From assembly GCA_963720705.1 (NCBI GenBank), contig CAVRGJ010000001.1, forward strand, positions 496,001 to 560,000: DNA of 64,000 bases. Direction: 5' to 3'. Below, piece after piece: positions 27,480-36,325 of the stretch. The position numbers were made by a program, and so were the translations under genes. The notes beneath the pieces are model-generated. The model had not been told where the DNA came from. It saw nothing but the letters and a program-made list of their open reading frames with translations, and searched no databases. The DNA comes from DASWJZ01 sp963720705 (GTDB taxonomy: Bacteria > Pseudomonadota > Alphaproteobacteria > Rhizobiales > Afifellaceae). Each line of letters starts with the position of its first letter. The first letter of the stretch is position 1.

Positions 27480-28193
27480 CTACGCGACGGTCTTGTCCTT
27501 ATATTTGCAGATGTCGGCGATCACACATTCGGGGCATTTCGGCTTGCGGGCTACACACACGTAGCGGCCGTGCAGAATCAGCCAGTGATGAGCATGAAGC
27601 TTGAAGCGCTCCGGCACGACCTTCTCGAGAAGATCGGCGACCGCGTCGGCGGTTTCGCCCGGCGCAAGGCCCGTGCGGTTGGAGACGCGGAAGATGTGCG
27701 TGTCGACGGCGATCACCGGAACGCCGAAGGCGGTGTTCAACACGACGTTCGCTGTTTTCCGCCCGACGCCCGGAAGCTTTTCCAGCGCCGCGCGCTCGCG
27801 CGGCACCTCGCCGTGATGCTCTTCGACGAGAATCTTCGAGAGCCGCATCACGTTCTTCGCCTTCATGTTGAAGAAGCCGAGCGAGCGGATCGCCTCGACG
27901 AGCTTGGCCTCGCCGAAGCCAAGCATCTTCTGCGGCGTGTCCACCTTGGCGAAGAGCGGCTTCGTGGCGCGGTTGACGCCGACATCCGTCGATTGCGCGG
28001 AAAGCACGACGGCGACGAGGAGTGTGTAGGGATTGGCGAAATCGAGCTCGCCCCTCGGATTAGGGTTCTTCGCGCGCAGCCGCTCGAAGAGAAGCGCGAT
28101 CTCCTCAGGCTTCAGCCGCGAGCGCGGCGCTCTCCGCGCTGGCTTCTTTGCCGCGCGCGCAGGCCGCGCCGCCCGATCCGAAACCGATGCCAT
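27480..28193 (-). CDS. nth: Endonuclease III
   Basis: The 237-residue DNA glycosylase/AP lyase removes oxidised pyrimidines. The helix-hairpin-helix with catalytic Lys is LPGVGRKTANVVLNTAFG, the catalytic Asp is in IAVDTHIFRVSNR, and the iron-sulfur cluster ligands follow the C-X6-C-X2-C-X5-C pattern at the end (CVARKPKCPECVIADIC). An Arg/Lys-rich N-terminal tail of about 25 residues is longer than in E. coli. It begins 18 bases downstream of a GFA-family gene on the same strand. Confidence 0.96.
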   Translation of the reverse strand: MASVSDRAARPARAAKKPARRAPRSRLKPEEIALLFERLRAKNPNPRGELDFANPYTLLVAVVLSAQSTDVGVNRATKPLFAKVDTPQKMLGFGEAKLVEAIRSLGFFNMKAKNVMRLSKILVEEHHGEVPRERAALEKLPGVGRKTANVVLNTAFGVPVIAVDTHIFRVSNRTGLAPGETADAVADLLEKVVPERFKLHAHHWLILHGRYVCVARKPKCPECVIADICKYKDKTVA

Positions 28194-28211
28194 GAGGCCG
28201 CTCCGCCGCGT

Positions 28212-28676
28212 CTACTTGAAAAGGGCCGTGCGCCTGGCGAGGCTTTCCGCCGGCCACAGCTGCTTGGAGTCGTAGTAGGCCTCAAACGCCGGTACGCCGT
28301 CGGGCAACTTTACCCAGGGAAGCTTGGAGCGCGTGTAGATGTGCACGTCCGGCGGAAGCGCCGCGGGCTCTTCGAGCGTCCCGACGCGAACAAACCGTAT
28401 CTGCGTGCGGCCGCCATAGGTGCTCCACACCGCGACCTGGCATTTCGGGCAGCGATAAATGTCGTGCGAGAGCCCGCTCTCGGTCGGCATGGTGATGCCA
28501 ACCGGTGCGCCAGAACGAAGCTCCACGCGGTCGCTCTCGATCAACGCATTGATGACGAAGGCGCTGCCGGTCTGCCGCTGGCAGTCCTTACAGTGGCAGC
28601 AATGCACGAACATCGGCGGGGTTGCGAGCCGGAAGCGGACCGCGCCGCAGGAGCAGGCGCCCAGGAATTCACTCAT
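28212..28676 (-). CDS. GFA/CENP-V family zinc-binding protein
   Basis: The 154-residue protein shows the zinc-binding Cys layout of the glutathione-dependent formaldehyde-activating enzyme-like family: GACSCGAVRF, HCCHCKDCQRQTGSAFV and YRCPKCQVAVW. The family fold is certain. The biochemical role is not, since most members are uncharacterised and glutathione-formaldehyde activity has been disputed. It is divergent from the DUF2244 gene (57-base gap) and lies just upstream of nth. Confidence 0.9.
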   Translation of the reverse strand: MSEFLGACSCGAVRFRLATPPMFVHCCHCKDCQRQTGSAFVINALIESDRVELRSGAPVGITMPTESGLSHDIYRCPKCQVAVWSTYGGRTQIRFVRVGTLEEPAALPPDVHIYTRSKLPWVKLPDGVPAFEAYYDSKQLWPAESLARRTALFK

Positions 28677-28733
28677 GTCAAAATGACCGTCTTCTTCTCT
28701 TGCCTATCGCGAATGCGTATATACTTCGCGGCC

Positions 28734-29213
28734 ATGACACCCGCCAACTTCGACGACGTGATCTTTTCGGCAACGCTCGTGCCGTACCGCTCACTTGGGC
28801 GGTGGGGCTTTCTTGCGTTGATGGGGACGATCGCCGGGCTCTGGTTCCTCCTCGGGCTCTTTTTCTGGTCGCTCGGCGCGTGGCCGATCGTCGGCTTCGG
28901 CGGGCTCGACATCCTCGGAATCTACATCGCCTTCAAGATCAACTACCGTGCCGCTCGCCACTACGAAGAAGTTGCGGTCAGCCGCACGGAAGTCGTCATC
29001 CGCAAGGTGGCTGCCTCGGGGCGCGCGCAGGAGCTTCGCTTCAATCCGCAGTGGGTGCGGCTCGAGGTGCAAGAGGTCGAGGACGAGGGCGTCGCCCGCG
29101 TGGCGCTGCGCGCGCGCGACCGGCGTATCCCCGTCGGCGCCTTCCTGAATCCTCAGGACCGCAAGAGCTTCGCGCGCGCTTTCGGCGCGGCGCTTGCGGC
29201 CGCGCGGGCTTGA
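28734..29213 (+). CDS. DUF2244 domain membrane protein
   Basis: The 159-residue protein has two membrane helices (FLALMGTIAGLWFLLGLFFW and a second, shorter one at GLDILGIYIAF) followed by a cytoplasmic beta-rich domain (YEEVAVSRTEVVIRKV and FNPQWVRLEVQEV), the pattern of the DUF2244 family. Its function is unknown; the family is common in alphaproteobacteria, often near nth. The ATG at 28734 gives the typical MTPANFDDVIFSATLVPYRSL start. No operon partner is evident. Confidence 0.85.
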   Translation: MTPANFDDVIFSATLVPYRSLGRWGFLALMGTIAGLWFLLGLFFWSLGAWPIVGFGGLDILGIYIAFKINYRAARHYEEVAVSRTEVVIRKVAASGRAQELRFNPQWVRLEVQEVEDEGVARVALRARDRRIPVGAFLNPQDRKSFARAFGAALAAARA

Positions 29214-29286
29214 GGCCCCGCGCGCAAGAATCGGGTGGCCCCCCCTCCGTTTCGCGCCTATTTCCAGGTGCGAAAGGAACAAGGCC

Positions 29287-30186
29287 ATGGCATTCGAGGC
29301 GCAATTTGCAGAGGCGCGGCCGATCGTGAGCCGGCGCGAGACGTCGAGCGACTACGACGTCGTCCGGCAGGTGATCGAATACGTCACCGCCAACTGGCGC
29401 GACCAGCCGTCGCTGGAGTTGATAGCGGCACGGGTCGGCATGGAGCCGACGCGGCTGCAGAAGCTCTTCACGCGCTGGGCCGGACTTTCGCCCAAGGCTT
29501 TCCTGCAGGCGCTGACGCTCGACCATGCGCGCGCGCTGCTCGAGCAGTCGGCGACCGTGCTCGACACCACCTACGAGGTCGGGTTATCGGGCCCGGGGCG
29601 GCTGCACGACCTCTTCGTCACGCACGACGCGGTCACGCCCGGCACCTACCGAGCGCGCGGCGAAGGCTTGGTCATCCGCTACGGCTTCCACCCCTCGCCG
29701 TTTGGCAAGGCGCTCGTCATGGCGACGGAATACGGACTCGCGGGACTTGCCTTCGCCGACGAAGGCGAAGAGACCTCGGCGCTCGCCGACATGATGCGGC
29801 GCTGGCCGAAGGCCGAATATGTGAAGGACGACGCCGCGACGGCGCCGTTTGCCCGCCGCATCTTCGACCGCAACACTTGGCGGCCGGAGACGCCGCTTCG
29901 CGTCGTCCTGATCGGCACGGATTTCGAGGTCCGCGTCTGGGAGACGCTTCTGAAGGTGCCGTTTGCCGCCGCAACAACCTATTCCGATGTCGCCCGCCGC
30001 ATCGAGCGGCCGAGCGCAGCGCGCGCGGTCGGCGCGGCGGTCGGCAAGAACCCGATCTCCTTCGTCGTTCCCTGTCATCGCGTGCTCGGGCGCTCGGGCG
30101 CATTGACCGGTTACCACTGGGGCCTCACCCGAAAGCGCGCAATTCTCGGCTGGGAGGCCGGGATCGCGGGTGGCGGCACCGCTTGA
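29287..30186 (+). CDS. AraC-type HTH / methylated-DNA-cysteine S-methyltransferase fusion
   Basis: Residues about 20-115 are an AraC-family helix-turn-helix domain (IEYVTANWRDQPSLELIAARVGM, then FTRWAGLSPKAFLQALTLDHAR). Residues about 130-299 are an O6-alkylguanine-DNA alkyltransferase with acceptor Cys in VVPCHRVLGRSGALTGY and the DNA-binding FEVRVWETLLKVPFAAATTYSDVA helix. The Cys-rich N-terminal domain of Ada, which senses methyl phosphotriesters, is missing, so this is not a full Ada. It repairs alkylated guanine or thymine by suicidal transfer and may also regulate. An AAAGGAACAAGGCC ribosome binding region precedes the ATG. Confidence 0.93.
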   Translation: MAFEAQFAEARPIVSRRETSSDYDVVRQVIEYVTANWRDQPSLELIAARVGMEPTRLQKLFTRWAGLSPKAFLQALTLDHARALLEQSATVLDTTYEVGLSGPGRLHDLFVTHDAVTPGTYRARGEGLVIRYGFHPSPFGKALVMATEYGLAGLAFADEGEETSALADMMRRWPKAEYVKDDAATAPFARRIFDRNTWRPETPLRVVLIGTDFEVRVWETLLKVPFAAATTYSDVARRIERPSAARAVGAAVGKNPISFVVPCHRVLGRSGALTGYHWGLTRKRAILGWEAGIAGGGTA

Positions 30187-30267
30187 CGAGGCCGGTGCGG
30201 AGGCCCATTTTCGTCCTTAGAAACGTTCCAGAGACCTGCGCGCCTTGAACGCGCAGAAAGGACGGAA

Positions 30268-30822
30268 ATGTTCATCCAGACTGAAGAGACGCCAAATCCG
30301 GCGACGCTGAAATTCATTCCCGGACGCACCGTCCTCGACGAGGGCACGCGCGACTTCCGCAGCCCCGGCGACGCCGAGGTCTCGCCGCTTGCGAGCCGCA
30401 TCTTCGCGGTCGACGGCGTCACCGGCGTCTTCCTTGGCCACGATTTCGTAACCGTGACACGCGACGGCGCCGAATGGCCGCACATCAAGCCGGCCGTGCT
30501 CGGCGCGATCATGGAGCACTATCTCTCCGGCGCGCCGGTCCTCGACGAGGGCTCCGCGGAAAACGCCGACGACGGCAATTTCGACGAAGCCGATTCGGAG
30601 ACCGTTGCCGTCATCAAGGAGTTGATCGAGACGCGCGTCCGGCCGGCCGTTGCCAATGACGGCGGCGACATCACGTTCCAGGGCTTTCGGGATGGCGTGG
30701 TGTTCCTCCACATGCGCGGCGCCTGCTCCGGCTGCCCCTCCTCCACCGCCACGTTGAAGCAGGGGATCGAGAACCTCCTGAAGCACTTCGTGCCGGACGT
30801 GACGGAAGTCCGGCCGGTCTGA
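30268..30822 (+). CDS. nfuA: NifU-like iron-sulfur scaffold/carrier protein
   Basis: The 184-residue protein has an N-terminal Nfu domain (MFIQTEETPNPATLKFIPGR, a strict family signature) and a C-terminal NifU-like domain with the cluster-binding C-X2-C in RGACSGCPSSTATLKQGIENLL. It delivers Fe-S clusters to client apoproteins in the cytoplasm. The gene begins 82 bases after the alkyltransferase and precedes tsaB, the usual order in this order of bacteria. Confidence 0.95.
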   Translation: MFIQTEETPNPATLKFIPGRTVLDEGTRDFRSPGDAEVSPLASRIFAVDGVTGVFLGHDFVTVTRDGAEWPHIKPAVLGAIMEHYLSGAPVLDEGSAENADDGNFDEADSETVAVIKELIETRVRPAVANDGGDITFQGFRDGVVFLHMRGACSGCPSSTATLKQGIENLLKHFVPDVTEVRPV

Positions 30823-30875
30823 GCTGCCCGTTCCTTAGCCTCGACAGCATCGGGGCGCTTCAGTAAGCGATCTTG

Positions 30876-31566
30876 ATGCTGCTTCTCGCAATCGACACCG
30901 CAGGGCCCGCTTGCGCAGTCGCGGTTCTTCGCGCCGAGGACGGCGCGGCTCTGATTCTCGTGCGGAGTAGCGAGGCGATCGGAAGAGGCCACGCCGAGCG
31001 GCTGATGCCGATGATCGAGGCGGCGCTTGCCGAAGCGCAGATCGCCTTCTCAGATATTGACAGGATCGCGGTGACGACGGGGCCGGGCTCCTTCACCGGC
31101 GTCAGGGTCGGCGTCGCTGCCGCACGCGGGCTGGCGCTGGCGCTTAACATCCCTGCAGTTGGAATCGGCAGCCTCGACGCGCTCGCCTTCCCAGCCGCGC
31201 GCGGGCACGATTTCGGCACAGTCATCGCCGCTCTCGACGCGAAGAGCGGCGAGACTCTACGCGCTCGCCAAGGACATCGGCTCCGGCGCGACGCTCTTCG
31301 GAGCGACGGCCGCCCCGGCCGACGTGTTGGCGGCGAAGCTCGAAGGTGCGCACCAACCGCTCATCCTGATCGGCGCCGGCGCGCCGATCATCGCCGCGGC
31401 GCTCGCCGGCCGCGACGTCGAGATCGCGGCAACGCCGGACTCTCCCGACATCGCCGACGTTGGACGCCTCGGATTGCTGAGTGTGGAGGCGGCGCCGCCG
31501 GCACCGCTCTACGCCCGCGCCGCCGACGCGAAGCCGCAGGCCGACAAGGCGCTTCTTCACCGATGA
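30876..31566 (+). pseudogene. tsaB: tRNA threonylcarbamoyladenosine protein TsaB, frameshifted
   Basis: TsaB partners TsaD and TsaE in making the t6A37 tRNA modification. The first 126 codons match well (MLLLAIDTAGPACAVAVL, VTTGPGSFTGVRVGVAAARGLALAL) up to ALDAKSGE. A single extra A at 31254 then shifts the frame. Deleting it restores GELYALAKDIG and the rest of the C-terminal domain (LILIGAGAPIIAAALAG) to the TGA at 31564. Because TsaB is essential in most bacteria, an indel error in the sequence is the likeliest explanation; real loss with a second copy elsewhere is the alternative. The stop overlaps the rimI start (ATGA). Confidence 0.88.
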
Positions 31567-32048
31567 CGCTCTTCGGCAAGTCCGCGTTTTCGACCCGTCG
31601 CGCGACAGTCGCCGACTGCGACGATCTCTCCGAGATCCATTCCGGCTCCTTTTCACGTGGCTGGAGCGAAGCGGAGTTCGAATCGCTACTCGTGCAGTCG
31701 GGCACGCATGCGCTGATCGCGCACCGCCGCAATACTCTCGGCAGACGCAGGGCGGCGGGCTTCATCCTCTATCGCCTGGTCGAGGACGAGGCGGAAATCC
31801 TGACCGTCGCCGTCGCGCGCGAAAGCCGCCGGCGCGGCGTCGGCAGGGCGCTCCTGGAAGAAGCAATGAGGCACGCCTATCGCGAAGGTGCGGAGCGCAT
31901 GTATTTGGAAGTGGAGGACACGAACCGCGCCGCAATCGCTCTCTATCGCTGGGCGGAATTTCACGAAACCGGCCGCCGTGCCGGCTATTATCGAGAGGGC
32001 CGGACGGCACCCGGAGGCGCGCTTGTCATGCTTCGGCAACTCCGTTAG
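31563..32048 (+). CDS. rimI: GNAT N-acetyltransferase, ribosomal-protein-alanine acetyltransferase-like
   Basis: The 161-residue GNAT protein has the acetyl-CoA-binding motif AVARESRRRGVGRALLEEAMRHA and the RimI-like continuation MYLEVEDTNRAAIALYRWAEFHETGRRAGYY. RimI acetylates the N-terminus of ribosomal protein S18, and its gene is commonly fused to or next to tsaB. Here its ATG overlaps the tsaB stop codon, supporting translational coupling. Target specificity in this organism is inferred. Confidence 0.92.
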   Translation: MTLFGKSAFSTRRATVADCDDLSEIHSGSFSRGWSEAEFESLLVQSGTHALIAHRRNTLGRRRAAGFILYRLVEDEAEILTVAVARESRRRGVGRALLEEAMRHAYREGAERMYLEVEDTNRAAIALYRWAEFHETGRRAGYYREGRTAPGGALVMLRQLR

Positions 32049-32070
32049 GCCGGCCGTCGGAGAACGTCTC

Positions 32071-32499
32071 GTGAGCAACGATCCGCATCGTCGACTCGAA
32101 GCCGCCTGCGCTGAAAAGGGCATGCGGATGACGGAGCAGCGACGCGTCATCGCGCGCGTTCTCGAGCAATCCGACGACCACCCCGACGTCGAGGAACTTT
32201 ACCGCCGCGCCTCCGCGGTCGATCCGAACATCTCCATCTCGACCGTCTACCGCACGGTGAAGCTCTTTGAGGATTCCGGCATCATCGAGCGCCACGAATT
32301 CCGTGACGGGCGCGCGCGCTACGAGACGCTGCCGGAGGAGCACCACGATCACCTGATCGATCTTCGCTCCGGCAACGTCATCGAGTTCCGCGACGAGGAG
32401 ATCGAGAAGATTCAGGAGCGGATCGCACGCAAGCTCGGCTACAAGCTCGTCGACCACCGGTTGGAGCTTTACGTCGTGCCGCTCGACAAGGAGCGCTGA
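32071..32499 (+). CDS. fur: Fur-family transcriptional regulator (Fur/Mur)
   Basis: The 142-residue metal-dependent regulator has the winged-helix recognition region SISTVYRTVKLFEDSGIIERHEF and the metal-site His cluster LPEEHHDHLIDLRSGNVIEF. It lacks the C-terminal Cys pairs of E. coli Fur, as do most alphaproteobacterial Fur/Mur proteins, which often sense manganese. The GTG at 32071 is the chosen start (MSNDPHRRLEAACAEKGMRMTEQR); the open frame upstream lies inside rimI. Iron or manganese specificity cannot be decided here. Confidence 0.93.
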   Translation: MSNDPHRRLEAACAEKGMRMTEQRRVIARVLEQSDDHPDVEELYRRASAVDPNISISTVYRTVKLFEDSGIIERHEFRDGRARYETLPEEHHDHLIDLRSGNVIEFRDEEIEKIQERIARKLGYKLVDHRLELYVVPLDKER

Positions 32500-32516
32500 C
32501 CCAGGCGCTCGCCCAG

Positions 32517-33389
32517 ATGCTCGGACAAATCCGTTTCTTCGGCACCGTGCTCCTTGCTGCGCTCGCGCTTGCGGTGCTCTTGCCGTTCCACGTCGTCGCG
32601 ATCTGGATCGGCGGGCGCTCGACCATGAGAGTCGCGCAGCTCTGGCAGCGCTTCGTCTGCTCCTTGATGGGTATCCGCATCACTGTGACCGGTGCGCCGG
32701 CTACGGATCGTCCACTACTTCTCCTTTCCAACCACAATTCCTGGCTCGACATCCCGATCCTTGCGAGCGTCGCGCCGATTTCCTTCATCGCCAAGCAGGA
32801 GGTCGCCGGCTGGCCTGTCGTCGGCTTCTTGGCGCGCGCGCAGCGTACCGTCTTCGTCGACCGTAACCGTCGCCATGCGACGGGCGACCAGGCCGACGCC
32901 GTCGCCGGCCGGCTCTCCAAGGGCGACATCATGGTCCTCTTCGCGGAAGGAACCTCGAGCGACGGGAACAAGGTGCTGCCGTTCCGCTCCGCGCTCGTCG
33001 GAGCGGCGCAGCGCGCGATTGCGAATGGGGGCGCCGACGGCGGCGTCGCGACGGTGCAGCCGGTTGCGATCGCCTATCCGCGCATGCTTGGCCTGCCGCT
33101 CGGCCGCCAGCACCGGCCGCTGGTCGCCTGGTACGGCGGCACCGACCTGTTGCCGCATCTGAAACGAATACTCTCGGAGGGCGGCGTCGACGTTTCGGTG
33201 GTGTTCGGCCCGGCGCACCGGCTCTCGGCACGCGACGACCGCAAGCGGGTGACGCAGGAGGCGGGCGATCTCGTGCGCAGGCTTGTTGCGGCAATAAATT
33301 CCGGCCGCGCGCCGGCGGAAATTCTCGCCGCGCGGGACGGCGGCGGCCCTAGCCCAATTCCTCCGTTTCCGCTAAAGGATGGCGCGTGA
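32517..33389 (+). CDS. plsC: 1-acyl-sn-glycerol-3-phosphate acyltransferase
   Basis: The 290-residue inner-membrane acyltransferase converts lysophosphatidic acid to phosphatidic acid. It has an N-terminal membrane helix (TVLLAALALAVLLPFHVVAIW), the HX4D-type motif LLSNHNSWLDIPIL, the substrate motif VLFAEGTSSDGNKVLPF and the QPVAIAYP block. It starts 17 bases after fur and ends 31 bases before miaB in the same run. It could alternatively be an ornithine-lipid OlsA-type acyltransferase, which has the same motifs. Confidence 0.9.
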   Translation: MLGQIRFFGTVLLAALALAVLLPFHVVAIWIGGRSTMRVAQLWQRFVCSLMGIRITVTGAPATDRPLLLLSNHNSWLDIPILASVAPISFIAKQEVAGWPVVGFLARAQRTVFVDRNRRHATGDQADAVAGRLSKGDIMVLFAEGTSSDGNKVLPFRSALVGAAQRAIANGGADGGVATVQPVAIAYPRMLGLPLGRQHRPLVAWYGGTDLLPHLKRILSEGGVDVSVVFGPAHRLSARDDRKRVTQEAGDLVRRLVAAINSGRAPAEILAARDGGGPSPIPPFPLKDGA

Positions 33390-33420
33390 TCTACTGCACG
33401 GGAAAGCCGCTAACCCTTTG

Positions 33421-34844
33421 ATGACCAAGGCGCGCCGAGTCTTCATCAAGACCTACGGCTGCCAGATGAACGTCTACGATTCGGAGAGGATCGCGGATGT
33501 TCTCGCGGCGGAGGGGTACGGCGCAGCGGAGCGCGCGGAGGACGCCGACCTGATCCTCCTAAATACCTGCCACATCAGGGAAAAGGCCGCCGAAAAGGTC
33601 TATTCGGAGATCGGCAAGCTGAAGCTCATCAAACAGGCGGCGCGCGCGGAAGGCAGAGACATGAAAATCGCCGTCGCGGGCTGCGTTGCGCAAGCCGAGG
33701 GCGAGGAAATTCTTAAGCGGGCGCAAGCGGTTGACGTGGTCGTCGGGCCGCAGAGCTACCACCGGCTTCCGGCGCTTCTTCGGCGCGAAAGCCGGGCGGT
33801 CGAGACCGAATTTCCGGCGGAATCGAAGTTCGACCATCTGCCCGAATCCGGAATCCGGAACGTGCAATCCCTGGCGCCTCGTCCTGCCGGCGACATGGTC
33901 CAGGACGGCGAACGCCTGGCGCCGACGGCGCGACAGGTCTCCGCGTTCCTGACCGTGCAGGAAGGTTGCGACAAGTTCTGCACGTTCTGCGTCGTCCCCT
34001 ACACGCGCGGCGCGGAGGCCTCGCGGCCGGTCGCGAAGATCGTCGAGGAAGCGGAGCTTCTTTCCTCGCGCGGCGTGAAGGAGCTGATGCTGCTTGGGCA
34101 GAACGTGAACGCGTATCACGGCGCGACGCCGGACGGCGGCACGGCTTCGCTCGCGCGCTGCTTCAACGGCTGTCAAAAATCGATGGCATCGAAAGGCTGC
34201 GTTACACGACCAGCCATCCGCGCGACATGAGCGACGATCTGATCGAAGCGCACGCGCGTCTTCCGAAGCTGATGCCGTATCTGCATCTCCCCGTGCAGGC
34301 GGGCTCGACGCGCGTGCTTCACGCGATGAACCGCGGACACGATCGCGGCTTCTATCTGAAGCTCGTTGAAAAGCTTCGCCGCGCGCGACCCGACCTCGCG
34401 CTCTCCGGCGACTTCATCGTCGGCTTTCCGGGCGAGACGGAAGAGGATTTCGAAGCGACGCTGAGCCTCGTCGAAGAGGTTCACTATGCGAGCGCCTATT
34501 CGTTCAAATATTCGCCGCGCCCCGGTACGCCGGCGGCGGAGATGGAACAGGTTCCCGACGCCGTGAAGGCGGAGCGGCTCACGCGCCTGCAGGCGCTCAT
34601 TTCGAAACAGCAGGCGGATTTCAATTCGCGCATGCGGGGGCTCGTCGTCGACGTGCTCTTCGAGAAGCCGGGGCGGCGGCCGGGGCAGATCGTCGGGCGC
34701 TCGCCGTGGCTGCAAGCGGTGCAGGCCGACGCGCCGCGGGAGATGATCGGCGCGATTGCGCCGGTGACGATCGAGGCGGTCGGCGCGAACAGTCTCTTTG
34801 GCGCGCTGAAGGATGTTTCGATGCGCGAAAGGGCGATCGCTTGA
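33421..34844 (+). pseudogene. miaB: tRNA-2-methylthio-N6-dimethylallyladenosine synthase MiaB, frameshifted
   Basis: MiaB is a radical-SAM methylthiotransferase acting on A37 of tRNA. The N-terminal UPF0004 domain has its three Cys (IKTYGCQMNVYDS, LLNTCHIREKA, VAGCVAQAEG), and the radical-SAM cluster is CDKFCTFCVVPYTRG. At about 34157, after GGTASLAR, a one-base deletion shifts the frame. The rest (LLQRLSKIDGIERLRYTTSHP, LHLPVQAGSTRVL, DFIVGFPGETEEDF and a C-terminal TRAM domain) continues in the neighbouring frame to the TGA at 34842. The break lies in a GC dinucleotide run (CGCTCGCGCGCTG), a place where sequencing or slippage errors are common. The rest is uneroded. Confidence 0.9.
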
Positions 34845-34874
34845 GCATTAGAGACACGCGCCGCCAGGTCCGTT

Positions 34875-35009
34875 TCATCCTGAGGTGCGAGCCCTCGGGT
34901 CCGGCCTTCGGCCGGCCCAAGGACAGGCTGCGCGAGCCTCGAAGGGCGGACGGGGTCCAGGTGCTGCGTGCTTCGAGGCTCCGCTTCGCGGAGCACCTCA
35001 GCATGAGGG
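34875..35009. repeat. Palindromic intergenic repeat (CATCCTGAGGTGC type)
   Basis: The left end TCATCCTGAGGTGC (34875-34888) pairs with the right end GCACCTCAGCATGAGG (34993-35008), and inner parts such as GCGAGCCTCGAAG / CTTCGAGGCTC also pair. This type of element is widespread in Hyphomicrobiales genomes. It fills the miaB-phoH gap and would form a large hairpin in the operon transcript. Confidence 0.8.
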
Positions 35010-35049
35010 AGATTGGGTGGGCTCCGCATGCGTTAGAGGCGGTCGCTTA

Positions 35050-36120
35050 ATGGCCCGCGGCAGCAGCGTTACGCGTGTCGACAAGCATGGCGATGGGGGA
35101 CGCGCGGAAACCGGGCGCGGCGAGGCCGGTGACGGGCAGCAGATCGATCTGGTCTTCGACAACAACCGGCTCGCCTCGGCACTCTGCGGCGAGTTCGATC
35201 AGAACCTCGCGCTGATCGAGCGACGTCTCAACGTGGACGCGCGGGCGCGCGGCAACATGGTGACGCTCTCCGGCTCGCCGGCGCAAATCGCCCTTGCAAG
35301 ACGCGTTCTGGAATCGCTCTACGACCGGCTGCTCGAGGGCTACGACGTGCTGCAAGGCGACGTTGAAGGCGCGATCCGCATGGCGGAGGCGGAGGAGGCG
35401 CAGCTGCCGCTGCCGACCATCGACGGCCCCGGCCGCATGCAGCTCGCAAGAATCGCGACGCGCAAGAAATCCGTGGTCGCGCGGACGCCGATGCAGGACG
35501 CCTATATCCGCGCCATGGACCGCTCCGAGCTCGTGTTCGGCATCGGCCCGGCCGGAACCGGAAAGACCTATCTCGCGGTCGCGCTCGCCTCAGCGATGCT
35601 CGAGCGCGGCGCGGTCGAGCGCCTGATCCTCTCGCGCCCCGCGGTCGAGGCGGGCGAGCGGCTCGGCTTCCTCCCCGGCGACATGAAGGAGAAGGTCGAT
35701 CCCTATCTCCGCCCGCTCTACGACGCGCTCTACGACATGATGCCGGCGGAAAAGGTCGAGCGCGGCTTCGCCTCCGGCATCATCGAAGTGGCGCCGCTCG
35801 CTTTCATGCGCGGGCGCACGCTGACCCGGGCGGCGATCATCCTCGACGAGGCGCAGAACGCCACGACCATGCAGATGAAGATGTTTTTGACCCGCCTCGG
35901 CGAGGATTCGAAAATGGTCGTGACCGGCGACCCGACGCAGAGCGATTTGCGGCCCGGCGAGATTTCCGGGCTTTATGAAGCGACGCGGATTCTCGACGGC
36001 GTCGAGGGCGTGGCGATCGTGCGGTTCTCCGGCGCGGACGTGGTGCGCCATCCGCTGGTGCAGCGAATCGTGGATGCGTATGAGCGGGATGAGAGGGAGG
36101 AGACGGATTTGGGCGGGTGA
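35050..36120 (+). CDS. phoH: PhoH-like ATPase
   Basis: The 356-residue protein has an N-terminal KH-like region followed by the PhoH ATPase: Walker A FGIGPAGTGKTYLAVALA near residue 165, LILSRPAVEAGERLGFLPGDMKEKVDPYLRPLYDAL, and Walker B AAIILDEAQNATTMQMKMFLTR followed by VVTGDPTQSDL. PhoH/PhoL proteins are RNA-linked ATPases usually encoded just upstream of ybeY. Here ybeY is instead 6.7 kb away. The ATG at 35050 begins right after a palindromic repeat. Confidence 0.94.
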   Translation: MARGSSVTRVDKHGDGGRAETGRGEAGDGQQIDLVFDNNRLASALCGEFDQNLALIERRLNVDARARGNMVTLSGSPAQIALARRVLESLYDRLLEGYDVLQGDVEGAIRMAEAEEAQLPLPTIDGPGRMQLARIATRKKSVVARTPMQDAYIRAMDRSELVFGIGPAGTGKTYLAVALASAMLERGAVERLILSRPAVEAGERLGFLPGDMKEKVDPYLRPLYDALYDMMPAEKVERGFASGIIEVAPLAFMRGRTLTRAAIILDEAQNATTMQMKMFLTRLGEDSKMVVTGDPTQSDLRPGEISGLYEATRILDGVEGVAIVRFSGADVVRHPLVQRIVDAYERDEREETDLGG

Positions 36121-36168
36121 GACGCGGCGCATACTCGTCCGGGTTGGCACCTTAACGGCTCCCCTCTC

Positions 36169-36295
36169 CGTCGCCCGGGCATGACGACACGGAAAGGCGT
36201 TCGCGCACCCGGCCATCCATTCCGTGGCCCCCAAGCCTGTCAGCGATGAGCGCGGAATGGAAAGGCCTGATGCGAATGCAGGGCATGACGACACG
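36169..36295. repeat. Degenerate palindromic repeat
   Basis: Two copies of a GGGCATGACGACAC end (36177-36190 and about 36281-36294) flank CCATCCATTCCG and CGCGGAATGG segments that are mutual complements. The composition matches the element at 6.0 kb. It marks the left border of the accessory insert between phoH and ybeY. Confidence 0.65.
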
Positions 36296-36325
36296 TGATG
36301 ACAAGACAGATTTCGGAGGGAAATC

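Noticed and set aside
34885..35049. Upstream extension of PhoH into the repeat
   Set aside because: The extra open codons are encoded by the palindromic repeat and have no family homology; the ATG at 35050 is preferred.
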